Positions 26,210-35,462 of a DNA stretch of 53,014 bases are shown here, in pieces. Position 1 is the first letter of the stretch. Each line of letters opens with the position of its first letter. A program made the translations under genes and the position numbers. This stretch comes from Pirellulales bacterium (GTDB lineage Bacteria > Planctomycetota > Planctomycetia > Pirellulales > JAICIG01), in contig JAICIG010000002.1 in the NCBI GenBank assembly GCA_025924495.1, positions 1 to 53,014 of the forward strand. Direction: 5' to 3'. The notes under the pieces were generated by a model. The model searched no databases, was not told where the DNA came from, and was given only the letters and a program-made list of their open reading frames with translations.

Positions 26210-27091
26210 CTAAGCGGGCGTCTTGGCGTTGAATGTACGGCGCAACCAGAATTCCAACAGGTCGGCCAGTTCGCTATACGCGGCAGAGTAGAAGTGATCG
26301 GCCCCGGCGATCACCGCAACCTTGAGGTTGGCGTCCTGCGCCTCGAGCAGTTCGGGCAGGCCTTGAAAGGCTGGATTCTGCTGCACTTCGAGTGACCCGA
26401 ACGTGTAGATCGCGGGACACTCGACATGCGCGGCGAACTTCAGTACGTCGTAGCGTTCAGCGGGCCCGTACTTATCGACATATCCGGCCGCCGTCACCAG
26501 GTACGGTATAGGAAATCGAACTGACAGCAGGTGTTCGCCGCGCCCTTCGCGAACCAGGTCTTCGGCCGCCTTCAACTCGGCTTGAAACTCGGCTGCTTTG
26601 GAGCCCGAACAAAAATGCGAATAGGCTAGTCACGGCGGCGAAATCGCCAGTAGGCAGGTTACTTGGGAAATGGATCGCTGCTCATCGCGAGCCAAGCTGT
26701 AGACGGCCTTGAGCGCCCCCAGGCTGTGGCCTGCCAGGCCGATCCGGCTGAAGCCGCCTTGAGACAACCAGTCGACCCAGGCAGCAACGTCCAGCCGGCA
26801 TTCGTCGACTAATTCGAACGCGGCGCCTTGCAAACGCCGGCGGCCGCCCGAGACGGCGCTGACGAGATCATGGCCCCGCGTGTTGACGGTTAGCACCGCA
26901 ATGCCGGCTTGCAGTAGTCGCGGCGTTAATGCCGCAAAGAGAGAAGAGCCATAGAAGTTGCTGCCTGTCCCATGGAGACACAGCAAAACATCGATACCGA
27001 GAGCGGCGGCAAGTCCATCCGGCGGGCGCTGCAGGGCGCCATCTAGCCGCACTTCATCGGCGGTGTGAACCCGGACGAGTTCGACGATCAC
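26210..27091 (-). pseudogene. alpha/beta hydrolase interrupted by an in-frame TGA
   Basis: The frame from GTG (27089-27091) to 26210 encodes one alpha/beta hydrolase of about 293 residues if the TGA at 26630-26632 is read through. The first part has CLHGTGSNFYGSSLF and the nucleophile elbow GLAGHSLGALKAVY. It stops at LLAISPP. The same frame continues as LAYSHFCSGSKAAEF and reaches the histidine loop IAGADHFYSA. The stop removes the catalytic His, so the truncated product should be inactive. A CGA (Arg) to TGA change would explain it. The GTG overlaps the upstream gene's stop by four bases. A sequencing error or readthrough cannot be excluded. Confidence 0.8.
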
Positions 27092-27537
27092 GAGGGCTGA
27101 GGGCCGCTCAACTGAGCCAGCACTTGGAGCACCCCATTAAGGTGCGCAAGGCGCGGCCCAAAACGGTCGACGAATTCGTTGAGCATGAATTCGCCGTCAG
27201 CCAGCACCTCCGCGTTGTTGGTGACTTCTTCCGTCAAGGTATTGAGGAATTCAGTCTGCACTCGACTGAGCGCTTCCGCGGCAAGCCGGCAATTATTGGC
27301 TAAATCGGGATTAGCGGCTTTCCATTGCCCTAGCTCTTGGTTCCGCTGTTTCTGAGCGGCACTCAATTGCGAGACTAACTCTTCTAACAGCTCATTTTGC
27401 CGATCTTGCGCCGTCAGAATCTCACGCAAGAGACGAGTATTTTCCGGGTCATGGTTGCCTGCAGCCGGCGCCGCGACCGGGCCTGCAGTGATGTCGACCT
27501 GGGTAAACAGGGGAGGAGTCGGTTGTCGTTCTTGCAT
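27088..27537 (-). CDS. coiled-coil protein of unknown function
   Basis: 149 residues from the ATG complementary to 27535-27537, with AAAGGG about nine bases upstream. A short proline-rich N-terminus (TPPLFTQVDITAGPVAAP) is followed by a long helical region with a heptad-like Leu/Gln pattern (LREILTAQDRQNELLEELVSQL). A second helical part near the end carries FLNTLTEEVTNNAEVL. No domain was recognised. It is translationally coupled to the broken hydrolase gene by a four-base overlap, so the two may once have worked together. Confidence 0.7.
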   Translation of the reverse strand: MQERQPTPPLFTQVDITAGPVAAPAAGNHDPENTRLLREILTAQDRQNELLEELVSQLSAAQKQRNQELGQWKAANPDLANNCRLAAEALSRVQTEFLNTLTEEVTNNAEVLADGEFMLNEFVDRFGPRLAHLNGVLQVLAQLSGPQPS

Positions 27538-27765
27538 GCGAAATGCCCTTTCGATTGGAGAACCCAATTATAAACACTCGTTGACAGGAAAGTCGAGCAT
27601 TTACCGCAAATAAGACCTCTCTGGGAGAAGCCGGTACAGACCTTAAAGTCGGCAGGGCTCATGCCCCGATGCTATTCAGCGCCGCGACAGGCTCGCCCCG
27701 CGGCGAAGATGGGCAACTTCGAGCAGACATCAGGAAAGCTGGCCAGACTTTGGCAGAGGGGGGAT

Positions 27766-28338
27766 ATGGGGTCTCGCGGCGATAAATCACTGCCCGCCTT
27801 CGGTTTTTTGACCGTTGTGCAAAATGAGCAGCATGGTTTGTTCGGAGGGTATTTGGTGCTGAATTCCAATGGGCGACCGTTGGAGTTTCACTGCACTGCG
27901 CCGATTAAGCCCAACCGCGCCCAGGAGATCCTCTACGGACCTACGCTGGAACCTTATCTATATGGGGAGCAGATTGGTCAGACGCTCATTGCTAAGAGTC
28001 AGACCCAGCCATCGCTGATTTGCACTGATCTCGCCCCCGTGCTAGCAGCGCGGCAGTTCGTTTCGTCGCCTGTTGCGTTGGTCTTAGACGTACCGGGTGA
28101 AGAAGCTAATGCTAGCGAAATGGAAAAAACATTCCGCGTCGACGCGGCGCATGGGAGTCGACCAGCTCTGCCGACATTTCAACTTGGCCGCAACTGCTTG
28201 GCGGTGCCTGCCGAATACTCTCGTGATCAGGAATTGCTGACTGCGGAACTCGCCGTGATTGCAGAACACTTTGACCTGTCCGAACCTTTCGGTCGCATTC
28301 GCGGCGCGATTGAAGAAGCGCAACGAGGCGGTCGATGA
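27766..28338 (+). CDS. conserved-looking protein coupled to SNF2 helicase
   Basis: 190 residues from ATG 27766, chosen because a GAGGGGGG ribosome site precedes it; the open frame extends to 27661. The sequence FGFLTVVQNEQHGLFGGYLVLNSNGRPLEFHCTAPIKPNRAQEILYGPTLEPYLYGEQIGQTL is well structured and rich in short strands. I do not recognise the family. Its stop overlaps the helicase ATG by four bases (ATGA), which indicates coupled translation and probably a shared function. Confidence 0.75.
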   Translation: MGSRGDKSLPAFGFLTVVQNEQHGLFGGYLVLNSNGRPLEFHCTAPIKPNRAQEILYGPTLEPYLYGEQIGQTLIAKSQTQPSLICTDLAPVLAARQFVSSPVALVLDVPGEEANASEMEKTFRVDAAHGSRPALPTFQLGRNCLAVPAEYSRDQELLTAELAVIAEHFDLSEPFGRIRGAIEEAQRGGR

Positions 28339-30152
28339 TCCCGCCCGTCGGCGCTCTCGGCGCTGGCCTTGAGGAGTGGAGTTGGCTGGCATCGAACGTT
28401 GGGGCGGCCGAAGTTACGGTCCCCGTGTTCAATTTCAAGGGCGGCGATGCGCCGCCGGTGTTGACGTTGCGCTTGCCGGTTTTGGCGCCGCTCGAGGTAA
28501 CGACGCACGGCATGGATTCGGCGCGTCCAGGCGTGGTTTCGCTGCCGATGCGTCATGCGCGGCTCAAGACTCGCGGCTTCGCCTTTCCGCCCGGACCCGA
28601 TTGGGCCCTGCCGGCGGCGCCGAATGTGGCGAGCGCTGCCGTTTTGGCTACGCCCGGTGCTGACGCGGCGCCTTTGCACTCGAGCGCAGAGCGAAAGTTC
28701 ACTCGCATTAAGCCGCCCGGCGACATCATCAAGTTGGAAGATCGGCTCTTTTACGTTCTACAGCCGCCGCTGGAGGCGATTGTCTCGAACCAGGCCTTGC
28801 ATTTTCCCTTCCATCCGTTCGCGTACCAGTTTGAAGGCATTGCCTTCCTCTATCCTCGCTACGCGGCGATTCTGGCCGACGAGATGGGACTCGGAAAAAC
28901 GATGCAGTCAATCACGACGATCCGGCTGCTGTTGCATGCGGGCGAATTGCGAACCGTTTTACTGATCTGCCCGAAACCGTTGGTGACGAACTGGCAACGA
29001 GAGTTTCACCTCTGGGCGCCGGAAGTGCCGCTGACGGTGATCGAAGGAGATCAGGCCAGGCGTCACTGGCAATGGCGTTTGCCCGACAGCCCCGTCAAAA
29101 TCGCCAACTACGAATTGCTGCACCGCGACCGCGAAGTGCTCGGCGAGCCGGGTTTGCACTTCGATCTGGTCGTGCTCGACGAATCGCAGCGAATTAAGAA
29201 CCGCTCAAGCACGACGTCGCAGATCGTGCGATCGATCTCGCGCAGCCGCAATTGGGCGCTAACCGGCACGCCAGTGGAGAACAGTCCGGAAGATCTGGTT
29301 GGCATCTTCGAATTTCTGTCGCCTGGATATCTTACTTCGGAGATGAAGCCGCGGCGGATGGGGAAGCTCGCCAGCGATTACGTGTTGCGGCGCACGAAGG
29401 ACAAGGTGCTGACCGAATTGCCGCCGAAAATGTTTCGCGATGCCGACGTGACGCTCACGCCCGAACAGCGCGAAAGCTATCGCCTGGCCGAAGATGAAGG
29501 CGTGCTACGGCTGACCGAGATGGGCGACGGCGCTACGATCCAACACGTCTTCGAACTGGTGCTGCGGCTCAAGCAGATTTGCAACTTCGATCCGGCAACC
29601 GGTGAAAGCGCCAAGCTTGAGCGACTGGCGGCCGACATGGAGGAGATCGCCGCCAGCGGTCAGAAGGCGCTCGTTTTCAGCCAATGGGTCGGCACTCTCG
29701 ACGCGCTGGACAAGCGGCTGAAACAATTCAATCCGCTGTCGTACCATGGCGGAGTGCCGTCGCGCAAAAGAGATGACATCATTCGCGAGTTCAAAGAAGA
29801 TTCTAGCCGGCATTTATTGTTGATCAGCTATGGCGCCGGCAGCGTGGGGCTGAATCTGCAGTTCGCCCAATATGTGTTCCTGTTTGACCGCTGGTGGAAC
29901 CCCGCCGTCGAGGATCAGGCGATCAATCGGGTCCACCGCATTGGCGCCGCCGGGCCCGTGACTGTCACCCGGTTTCTGGCTCTTGGCACAATCGAAGAGC
30001 GAATTAACCAGGTGCTCGAAGAGAAACGCGAAATCTTCGACACGATCTTCTCCGATGCGGAGCCGCACAAACACACAGGCCTGACGCGCGACGAGATCTT
30101 CGGCCTATTTCAACTTAAATGCCCTAGCGGGCCGATTAACCTGGCCGCGTAG
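28335..30152 (+). CDS. SNF2-family DNA-dependent ATPase/helicase
   Basis: 605 residues. The first about 150 residues are not recognised. The helicase core starts with PFAYQFEGIAFLYPRYAAILADEMGLGKTMQS, with Walker A at 182-189. Motif II is LVVLDESQRIKN (DESQ rather than DEAH). Motif III is WALTGTPVEN, and the C-terminal lobe has ALVFSQWVGTLDALD, LISYGAGSVGLNLQFA and the arginine-finger motif AINRVHRIGAAGPVTVTRFLA. It should move on double-stranded DNA and remodel protein-DNA contacts. It follows a small unknown protein with overlapping codons. Confidence 0.93.
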   Translation: MIPPVGALGAGLEEWSWLASNVGAAEVTVPVFNFKGGDAPPVLTLRLPVLAPLEVTTHGMDSARPGVVSLPMRHARLKTRGFAFPPGPDWALPAAPNVASAAVLATPGADAAPLHSSAERKFTRIKPPGDIIKLEDRLFYVLQPPLEAIVSNQALHFPFHPFAYQFEGIAFLYPRYAAILADEMGLGKTMQSITTIRLLLHAGELRTVLLICPKPLVTNWQREFHLWAPEVPLTVIEGDQARRHWQWRLPDSPVKIANYELLHRDREVLGEPGLHFDLVVLDESQRIKNRSSTTSQIVRSISRSRNWALTGTPVENSPEDLVGIFEFLSPGYLTSEMKPRRMGKLASDYVLRRTKDKVLTELPPKMFRDADVTLTPEQRESYRLAEDEGVLRLTEMGDGATIQHVFELVLRLKQICNFDPATGESAKLERLAADMEEIAASGQKALVFSQWVGTLDALDKRLKQFNPLSYHGGVPSRKRDDIIREFKEDSSRHLLLISYGAGSVGLNLQFAQYVFLFDRWWNPAVEDQAINRVHRIGAAGPVTVTRFLALGTIEERINQVLEEKREIFDTIFSDAEPHKHTGLTRDEIFGLFQLKCPSGPINLAA

Positions 30153-30158
30153 CTCTCG

Positions 30159-31538
30159 TTAGAACAACTCGTGAATTACCTGGCCGCGGTCAATGGCCGG
30201 CACCGGACGCCCGGCGTGGTTCAGGAAGCTGACCGTCGGATCGACCCCGAGCACATGGTACAGCGTGGCGTGCAAGTCGCACGGCTCCACGGGCCGGTCT
30301 TGGGGCACTTCGCCGAGGCGGTTGGTCGAGCCGATAATGCGGCCTCCTTTGACGCCGCCGCCGCCCAATAAGCAGAACATGGCATTGCCCCAGTGATCGC
30401 GGCCGGGTGTGCCCATACTCAGCGGCGGCCCGCCATTGCCGCCATTGTTCATGCGCGGCGTGCGGCTGAATTCGCCGCAGAGCACAACCAAGGTCTTTTC
30501 CAGCATGCCGCGCTGGCTGAGATCTTCGAACAGCGCCGCAACGAGTTGATCGACTTTGGGCAGGTAGTTCTCCATGCCTGACTGCAGGTTCCAGTGATGA
30601 TCCCAGCCGCCAAAGTGGACGGTGACGAACGTCGAACCCGCTTCGACGAGCCGCCGCGCCAGCAGCGTGCTCTGACCCCAGTTGTTGCGACCGTACATTT
30701 CGCGCAGCCGCGGATCTTCCTGGTTGATGTCGAAGGCTTTGTAAGCGGCCGAGCCGGCCACCAACTCGTAGGCGCTGCGCTGAAATCGATCCATGGCTTC
30801 CAAGGCGCCTGAGTTGTCGACGTCGCGCCGCAGTTTGTCCATTTCTCTCAACAGCCCGCGGCGATCGCCCAATCGCTCGACCGTCAGGCCGGCGGGCGGG
30901 CGGATGTTATGTACCTGAAAGCTGTCAGCGTTGGGATCGCCTTCCGTTTCGAACGGATTGTGCTCGATGCCCAAGTAATTCGAACCGAAGTATCCGGGGC
31001 GCAGGCCGATGCTCATGGCATAAGGCACGGCCACGTACGCAGGCATGTTCGGTTGACGCGGGCCCGTCATGCGGGTCGCAATCGAGGCAATCGAAGGATA
31101 GTGCCCGGCGGTGTTGGCGCCACTCGCGCCGCCGCGGCTGGTCAGCATCCAATGGCCGCCCGCAAAGTGGTCGCCCGTATCGTGGTGCAGCGAGCGGACG
31201 ATCGAGAACTTGTCGGCAATCTTCGCCTGCTGAGGAAACAGCTCGGTGATTTCAATGCCCGGCACGTTGGTTGGAATCGGGCTCCAAATTCCCCGATACT
31301 CGGCCGGGGCCTGCGGCTTCATGTCGTACAGATCCATGTGGCTCGGCCCGCCATCGAGCCAGAGCAATATTACCGAAGTATCTTTCCGGCTGACGCCTTG
31401 CGCCGCCGAGGCCTGTTTCGCGCGGAGCACATCGGCCAGCCCGACGGAAGCCATGCCTGCCACTCCGAGCTGCACGAAGCTGCGCCGGCTAAGCCCATCG
31501 CAGTATTTCCGCGAGTTTCCCGCTTGAATGCGAAACAT
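30159..31538 (-). CDS. DUF1501 protein with Tat signal
   Basis: 459 residues from the ATG complementary to 31536-31538, with AGGAG upstream. The N-terminal GLSRRSFVQLGVAGMASVGLADVLRA is a twin-arginine export signal. The body matches the planctomycete DUF1501 family, related to alkaline-phosphatase/sulfatase folds: VILLWLDGGPSHMDLYDMKP at the first metal site, HDTGDHFAGGHWMLTSRGG and VVLCGEFSRTPRMNNGG. It is probably a folded, metal-dependent enzyme in the periplasm with unknown substrate. These genes often follow a DUF1549/DUF1553 cytochrome-like gene, but none is next to it here. It converges on the SNF2 gene with only six bases between them. Confidence 0.92.
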   Translation of the reverse strand: MFRIQAGNSRKYCDGLSRRSFVQLGVAGMASVGLADVLRAKQASAAQGVSRKDTSVILLWLDGGPSHMDLYDMKPQAPAEYRGIWSPIPTNVPGIEITELFPQQAKIADKFSIVRSLHHDTGDHFAGGHWMLTSRGGASGANTAGHYPSIASIATRMTGPRQPNMPAYVAVPYAMSIGLRPGYFGSNYLGIEHNPFETEGDPNADSFQVHNIRPPAGLTVERLGDRRGLLREMDKLRRDVDNSGALEAMDRFQRSAYELVAGSAAYKAFDINQEDPRLREMYGRNNWGQSTLLARRLVEAGSTFVTVHFGGWDHHWNLQSGMENYLPKVDQLVAALFEDLSQRGMLEKTLVVLCGEFSRTPRMNNGGNGGPPLSMGTPGRDHWGNAMFCLLGGGGVKGGRIIGSTNRLGEVPQDRPVEPCDLHATLYHVLGVDPTVSFLNHAGRPVPAIDRGQVIHELF

Positions 31539-31772
31539 GGCAGGGCTCCTGGGGAACTGAGTTAAGTAGGACAGCAGGCAGGAATCGGTCAACATATCGG
31601 CAGGCATTGATCTGACGGTATTTTAATCGGCTGTTCTCGAATGGGTCAACAGGAGAGGCGCCGATCGGGCGCGGCTCAAATGGGTGGGCCGGGCACGCCA
31701 TTGGCCCTTGTTTCGCGGTATAATCGAAGTCATCGCGACGTCATTCTCATCGCGGACGCTGGAGAACGCTAC

Positions 31773-32432
31773 GTGGCCACGATCGAACAGATCCCGCGAA
31801 CCGAATCGCCTTCGAATCGGGTCGTGCTGCGCGGCGTGAGCTGGGAGCAATACGAGGCGTTACGCGATATCGAGGCGAATTACCACATCCGCATGACGTT
31901 CGATGAAGGGGCGCTCGAGATGATGTCTCCATCGGAAAGGCATGAAGAAACCAAACGGTTAATCGGCCGCATGATCGAGACATTAACCGAGGAGCTCGAA
32001 ATCCCGGTACGCAGCCGCGGTTCGACGACTTGGAAGCGTCCCGATTTGCAGCGGTCGCTGGAGGCGGACGAATGTTACTATATCAAGAGTCTTGGCTCAG
32101 TTGCGGATCGTAGAACGATTGACTTGCGGACGGATCCCCCTCCGGATTTGGCAGTCGAGGCCGAGTACAGCCGCAGCATTGTCGACAAACTTTCGGTCTA
32201 TGCGTCGCTGGGCGTGCCGGAAGTTTGGCGATCCGACGGGAGCAAGATCGTCTCATTGCATCTCGGGGACGATGGCCGTTATCAGGAGAAGGACTTCAGC
32301 TGGAACCTGCCGTTCTTGCGAGTCGCCGATCTTGGCCGGTTTCTCGTGCAATTCGATGGCGCCGACGAGACCGCTTGGATTCGCTCGTTCCGCGCCTGGG
32401 TCCGCGAGACGTTTGCTGGCAAAGCCCCGTAG
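31773..32432 (+). CDS. Uma2-family (DUF820) putative endonuclease
   Basis: 219 residues from GTG 31773, with GGAG about eight bases upstream; the open frame reaches back to 31641 but that part looks non-coding. Core motifs are [35 protein letters not shown], the family's E-x-S-x-K helix and a VWR strand, with [22 protein letters not shown] before it. Function is uncertain in this family. It is 44 bases upstream of mnmG on the same strand. The second copy of the family in this window is at 16351-16944. Confidence 0.85.
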   Translation: MATIEQIPRTESPSNRVVLRGVSWEQYEALRDIEANYHIRMTFDEGALEMMSPSERHEETKRLIGRMIETLTEELEIPVRSRGSTTWKRPDLQRSLEADECYYIKSLGSVADRRTIDLRTDPPPDLAVEAEYSRSIVDKLSVYASLGVPEVWRSDGSKIVSLHLGDDGRYQEKDFSWNLPFLRVADLGRFLVQFDGADETAWIRSFRAWVRETFAGKAP

Positions 32433-32476
32433 TTCTGCCCCTCGCTGCTGTTTCCGCCGGGCGTTATCATCAGTTC

Positions 32477-34306
32477 ATGTCTGTTTCTCCATATGAATTC
32501 GATGTGATCGTCGTTGGCGCCGGCCACGCCGGAACCGAGGCGGCAATGGCGTCTGCCCGGCTGGGCGCCAAAACGGCTTTGTTGACGACCAGCCTCGACA
32601 CGGTCGGCCAGATGAGCTGCAATCCGGCCATCGGCGGCGTGGCCAAGGGGCAAATCGTGCGAGAAATCGACGCCCTGGGCGGCGTCATGGGGCGGGCGAT
32701 CGATGCCACAGGCATCCAGTTCCGCCTGCTCAATCGCCGCAAAGGCCCGGCCATGCACAGCCCGCGGGCACAGGCGGACAAGAAAGCCTACCAGTTCGAA
32801 ATCAAGCGGCTGGCCGAGCACCAGCCGAACCTCTCTTTACGACAGGAGGTGGTTGAGGATCTCCTCGTCGAACCGTGCGCCGAGCGGCCCCGAATCATTG
32901 GCGTGCGGGTGCGAGGCGATGCGACGTACCGCGCGCGAGCCGTCATTCTCACGACTGGCACCTTCCTGCAAGCGCTCATGCACACGGGCGAGGCCAAGAC
33001 GCCCGGCGGTCGAGCCGGAGAGGGAACGAGTGCGGGCATCTCCTCGGCGTTGACCCGTTTAGGTTTCGAATTGCGGCGTTTCAAGACGGGCACGCCGCCG
33101 CGGCTCAACGGACGTACGATCGATTATGACCGGACCGAGCTGCAGCCGGGCGACGATGACCCGCAGCCGTTCTCCTTCATGACGGACCGTCTGCCTCAGA
33201 CGCAGATGCCTTGCTGGATAGCGCACACCAATGAAGCCGTGCACGATTTGATTCGGGCCAATCTCCATCGGTCGCCGATGTATTCTGGTCAAATTCAATC
33301 GAGCGGGCCGCGTTACTGTCCTTCCATCGAAGACAAAGTCGTCCGTTTCGCCGATAAACAGCAGCATCAATTGTTCCTCGAACCCGAAGGCCGCAATACG
33401 TTGGAGGTCTACGTCAACGGCATCTCGACAAGCTTGCCCCGCGACGTGCAAGACGCCATGTTCCGCCTGATTCCGGGGTTAGAGCGGGCTGAAATCATGC
33501 GCTACGGTTATGCGGTGGAATACGATTTTTCGCCGCCGGAACAGTTGCGCACGAGCCTTGAAACGAAGCTTGTCGAAGGGTTGTATTTCGCTGGCCAGCT
33601 GAATGGAACGACCGGTTATGAGGAGGCGGCTGCGCAGGGGCTGCTGGCGGGCATCAACGCGGCGCTGGCAGGACGCGGAGACGAACCGCTCGTTCTATCG
33701 CGCGATCAGGCTTATATAGGCGTGCTCATCGACGATCTGGTCACGCGCGGAGTGGACGAGCCATATCGCATGTTCACCAGTCGGGCCGAATATCGGCTGC
33801 GTTTGCGCCATGACAACGCGGACCGCCGGCTCACGCTGCTCGCCCGGCAACTTGGCATGATCGAGGATGAGCGTTGGCTGCGGTTCGAGCGGAAACAGTC
33901 GCAGATTGCGCAGATCGGTCAACTTCTGGCCGAGACTCGCTGCGAGCAAATGACGCTCGATAAGCTATTGCGGCGTCCGGAATCGACTTGGGACGACGTT
34001 GTCGCTCGATTGCCGGCAGTGGCAGAAACGGCTCGAGACGTCGCCGAACAGGTGACGTACGATGCGAAGTATGCCGGCTACCTCGCCCGCGAACAGACGG
34101 ATGTGGAAAGGCAGCAGCGATTGGCGAACAAGCGTATTCCGCAGGGGTTCGACTTTGCCGCCATCCGCCAACTGCGGGCCGAGGCTCGCGAAAAACTCGC
34201 ACGCGTCCAGCCGGCCAGTCTCTCTCAAGCGGGGCGTATCAGCGGCATTACGCCGGCCGATCTGGCCTTGGTCATGGTGCATCTGGAAGGCCGCCGCCGG
34301 GACTAA
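32477..34306 (+). CDS. mnmG: tRNA uridine-5-carboxymethylaminomethyl modification enzyme MnmG (GidA)
   Basis: 609 residues from ATG 32477, close to the usual 610-630. The FAD-binding start is [23 protein letters not shown]. The hallmark motif follows: [23 protein letters not shown], then [33 protein letters not shown] and [31 protein letters not shown]. The C-terminal helical domain ends with [18 protein letters not shown]. With MnmE it modifies the wobble uridine of certain tRNAs. mnmE is not in this window. Confidence 0.97.
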   Translation: MSVSPYEFDVIVVGAGHAGTEAAMASARLGAKTALLTTSLDTVGQMSCNPAIGGVAKGQIVREIDALGGVMGRAIDATGIQFRLLNRRKGPAMHSPRAQADKKAYQFEIKRLAEHQPNLSLRQEVVEDLLVEPCAERPRIIGVRVRGDATYRARAVILTTGTFLQALMHTGEAKTPGGRAGEGTSAGISSALTRLGFELRRFKTGTPPRLNGRTIDYDRTELQPGDDDPQPFSFMTDRLPQTQMPCWIAHTNEAVHDLIRANLHRSPMYSGQIQSSGPRYCPSIEDKVVRFADKQQHQLFLEPEGRNTLEVYVNGISTSLPRDVQDAMFRLIPGLERAEIMRYGYAVEYDFSPPEQLRTSLETKLVEGLYFAGQLNGTTGYEEAAAQGLLAGINAALAGRGDEPLVLSRDQAYIGVLIDDLVTRGVDEPYRMFTSRAEYRLRLRHDNADRRLTLLARQLGMIEDERWLRFERKQSQIAQIGQLLAETRCEQMTLDKLLRRPESTWDDVVARLPAVAETARDVAEQVTYDAKYAGYLAREQTDVERQQRLANKRIPQGFDFAAIRQLRAEAREKLARVQPASLSQAGRISGITPADLALVMVHLEGRRRD

Positions 34307-34571
34307 ATCCCGCGGTTTCCTTTGACCGTGGACTGTTCTGACGCGATCCAGCGCGGCGATTGGATGTTAGCCCCGGCTTCGCTTTAAATCGCTCTTCCGA
34401 GCGATGGCTGTTTAGGCGAAAATGCCCTTTTCCAGGCCGATACAATCTGCCCGCATTAACCCGAGATTCCGACGCAAAAAGCGAAAAAAAATCTCGCCTT
34501 CGAGCCCTTCGAGATTGTGTTTATTTTCGCAAGTCATTTGAGCAAAAGGGTTTATGTGTAAAATATCGATA
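34307..34571. other. AT-richer intergenic region upstream of the regulator promoter
   Basis: The first half of the 523-base gap between mnmG and the response regulator. It becomes markedly more AT-rich after about 34480 (TTTATTTTCGCAAGTC, TTTATGTGTAAAATATCGAT), ending at the -35 element at 34572. The CTTCGAGCCCTTCGAGATTG stretch near 34500 contains a direct repeat of CTTCGAG. No ORF or terminator was convincing. Confidence 0.5.
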
Positions 34572-34599
34572 TTGACTCGATTAGCCATCCAGCTATAAT
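34572..34599 (+). promoter_or_regulatory. sigma-70-type promoter
   Basis: TTGACT at 34572-34577 and TATAAT at 34594-34599 with a 16-base spacer, in an AT-rich stretch (AATATCGATATTGACTCGAT). The -10 is a perfect consensus and the -35 differs at one position. Transcription would start near 34606, leaving a 5' leader of about 224 bases before the regulator ATG at 34830. Confidence 0.7.
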
Positions 34600-34607
34600 T
34601 CCCGCGC

Positions 34608-34673
34608 ATGGCAAATTCGGTAAGCCTGGAAGGAATGGATAAGGCTGTCGAATGCAAAAGGGCTGGGGGCTAA
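34608..34673 (+). CDS. possible short leader peptide
   Basis: An ATG two to three bases after the predicted transcription start opens a 21-codon frame (MANSVSLEGMDKAVECKRAGG) ending in TAA at 34671-34673. An internal ATG at 34635 follows GGAAGGA. There is no room for a ribosome site before the first ATG, so it would be leaderless if translated. It may be chance; it matters only because of the inverted repeat and T-run that follow. Confidence 0.25.
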   Translation: MANSVSLEGMDKAVECKRAGG

Positions 34674-34703
34674 AAGGTTTACGGACACAGCGTGCTAAGG
34701 GCT

Positions 34704-34756
34704 AAGTTCCGCATTGGCGTTACACGGAGGATTAGGAACTTCCGGTTGTCTTTTTT
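34704..34756 (+). terminator. attenuator-like inverted repeat with T-run
   Basis: AAGTTCC at 34704-34710 pairs with GGAACTT at 34735-34741 over a 24-base loop. A run of six T lies at 34751-34756. It falls between the promoter and the response-regulator start, so it could stop part of the transcripts. The loop is long and the T-run is nine bases away, which makes this a weak terminator. Confidence 0.4.
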
Positions 34757-34788
34757 AGGGCATGGGCCCGCCGGGAGTCCCGCTGAGA

Positions 34789-34808
34789 CTAGCCTCACCA
34801 TCGGCTAG
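34789..34808 (+). promoter_or_regulatory. hairpin just upstream of the ribosome site
   Basis: CTAGCC at 34789-34794 pairs perfectly with GGCTAG at 34803-34808 across an 8-base loop. It ends immediately before AAGAAGGGTGG, the likely ribosome site for ATG 34830. It could change access to that site. Confidence 0.4.
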
Positions 34809-34829
34809 GAAGAAGGGTGGTTAGCAGTT

Positions 34830-35411
34830 ATGAAAACTGTGTTCACGACGGGTGAAGCGGCCAAGATCTGCAAGGTCAGTCAGCAGACGATCATTCGTTG
34901 CTTTGACTCGGGACAACTCAAGGGATTCCGCGTGCCGGGCAGCCGGTTCCGCCGCATCCCCCGCGATCAGTTGTTTCACTTCATGCGCGACAACGGCATT
35001 CCGACCGACGCGCTGGAAAGTGGAAAGCGCAAGGTGCTGCTGGTGGATGACGACGAAGAACTCGTCGAACTGATCACCGACGTGCTGGAGCGCGACGGCC
35101 GGTTCGAGGTTCGCACGGCCAACAACGGCTTCGATGCCGGCATGATGGTCAAAGAGTATCGCCCCGACCTGATTGTGCTCGACGTCATGCTGCCCGACAT
35201 CAACGGCAAGGAAGTCTGCCAGCGCGTGCGCAGCGACAGCTCGATGGACGAAGTGCGGATTATCTGCATTTCGGGCATGGTCGAAGAAGACAAGATCGAA
35301 GATCTCAAGGCCTCCGGCGCGAACGACTTCTTGCACAAGCCGTTCGAGGTCGAAGCGCTGGTCGACCGCATGTGCGCCTTGCTCGATATGGAAACGGCCT
35401 CGGCCCGCTAA
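34830..35411 (+). CDS. response regulator with N-terminal excisionase-type HTH and receiver domain
   Basis: 193 residues. Residues about 4-56 are a MerR/excisionase-type helix-turn-helix (FTTGEAAKICKVSQQTIIRCFDSGQLKGFRVPGSRFRRIPRDQL). Residues about 67-188 are a receiver: acidic D73-D74-D75, phospho-acceptor D118 in LIVLDVMLPD, and the lysine in FLHKPFEV. Placing the DNA-binding domain before the receiver is the reverse of most response regulators. It probably binds DNA in response to a kinase, with the histidine kinase 51 bases downstream the obvious partner. It is preceded by a consensus promoter and a structured leader. Confidence 0.92.
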   Translation: MKTVFTTGEAAKICKVSQQTIIRCFDSGQLKGFRVPGSRFRRIPRDQLFHFMRDNGIPTDALESGKRKVLLVDDDEELVELITDVLERDGRFEVRTANNGFDAGMMVKEYRPDLIVLDVMLPDINGKEVCQRVRSDSSMDEVRIICISGMVEEDKIEDLKASGANDFLHKPFEVEALVDRMCALLDMETASAR

Positions 35412-35462
35412 TTGGGCGCGTTGCCATCGGCTGAGCAACAAAACAGGGAAGGCGCGCCGCCG

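Noticed and set aside
26630..26632. Selenocysteine at the TGA of the hydrolase
   Set aside because: The position is not catalytic in this fold, and no convincing downstream hairpin element was seen; a nonsense change is simpler.
32225..32476. Upstream extension of mnmG into the Uma2 gene
   Set aside because: The MnmG FAD motif starts right after ATG 32477, and the upstream part overlaps a well-formed Uma2 sequence in another frame.
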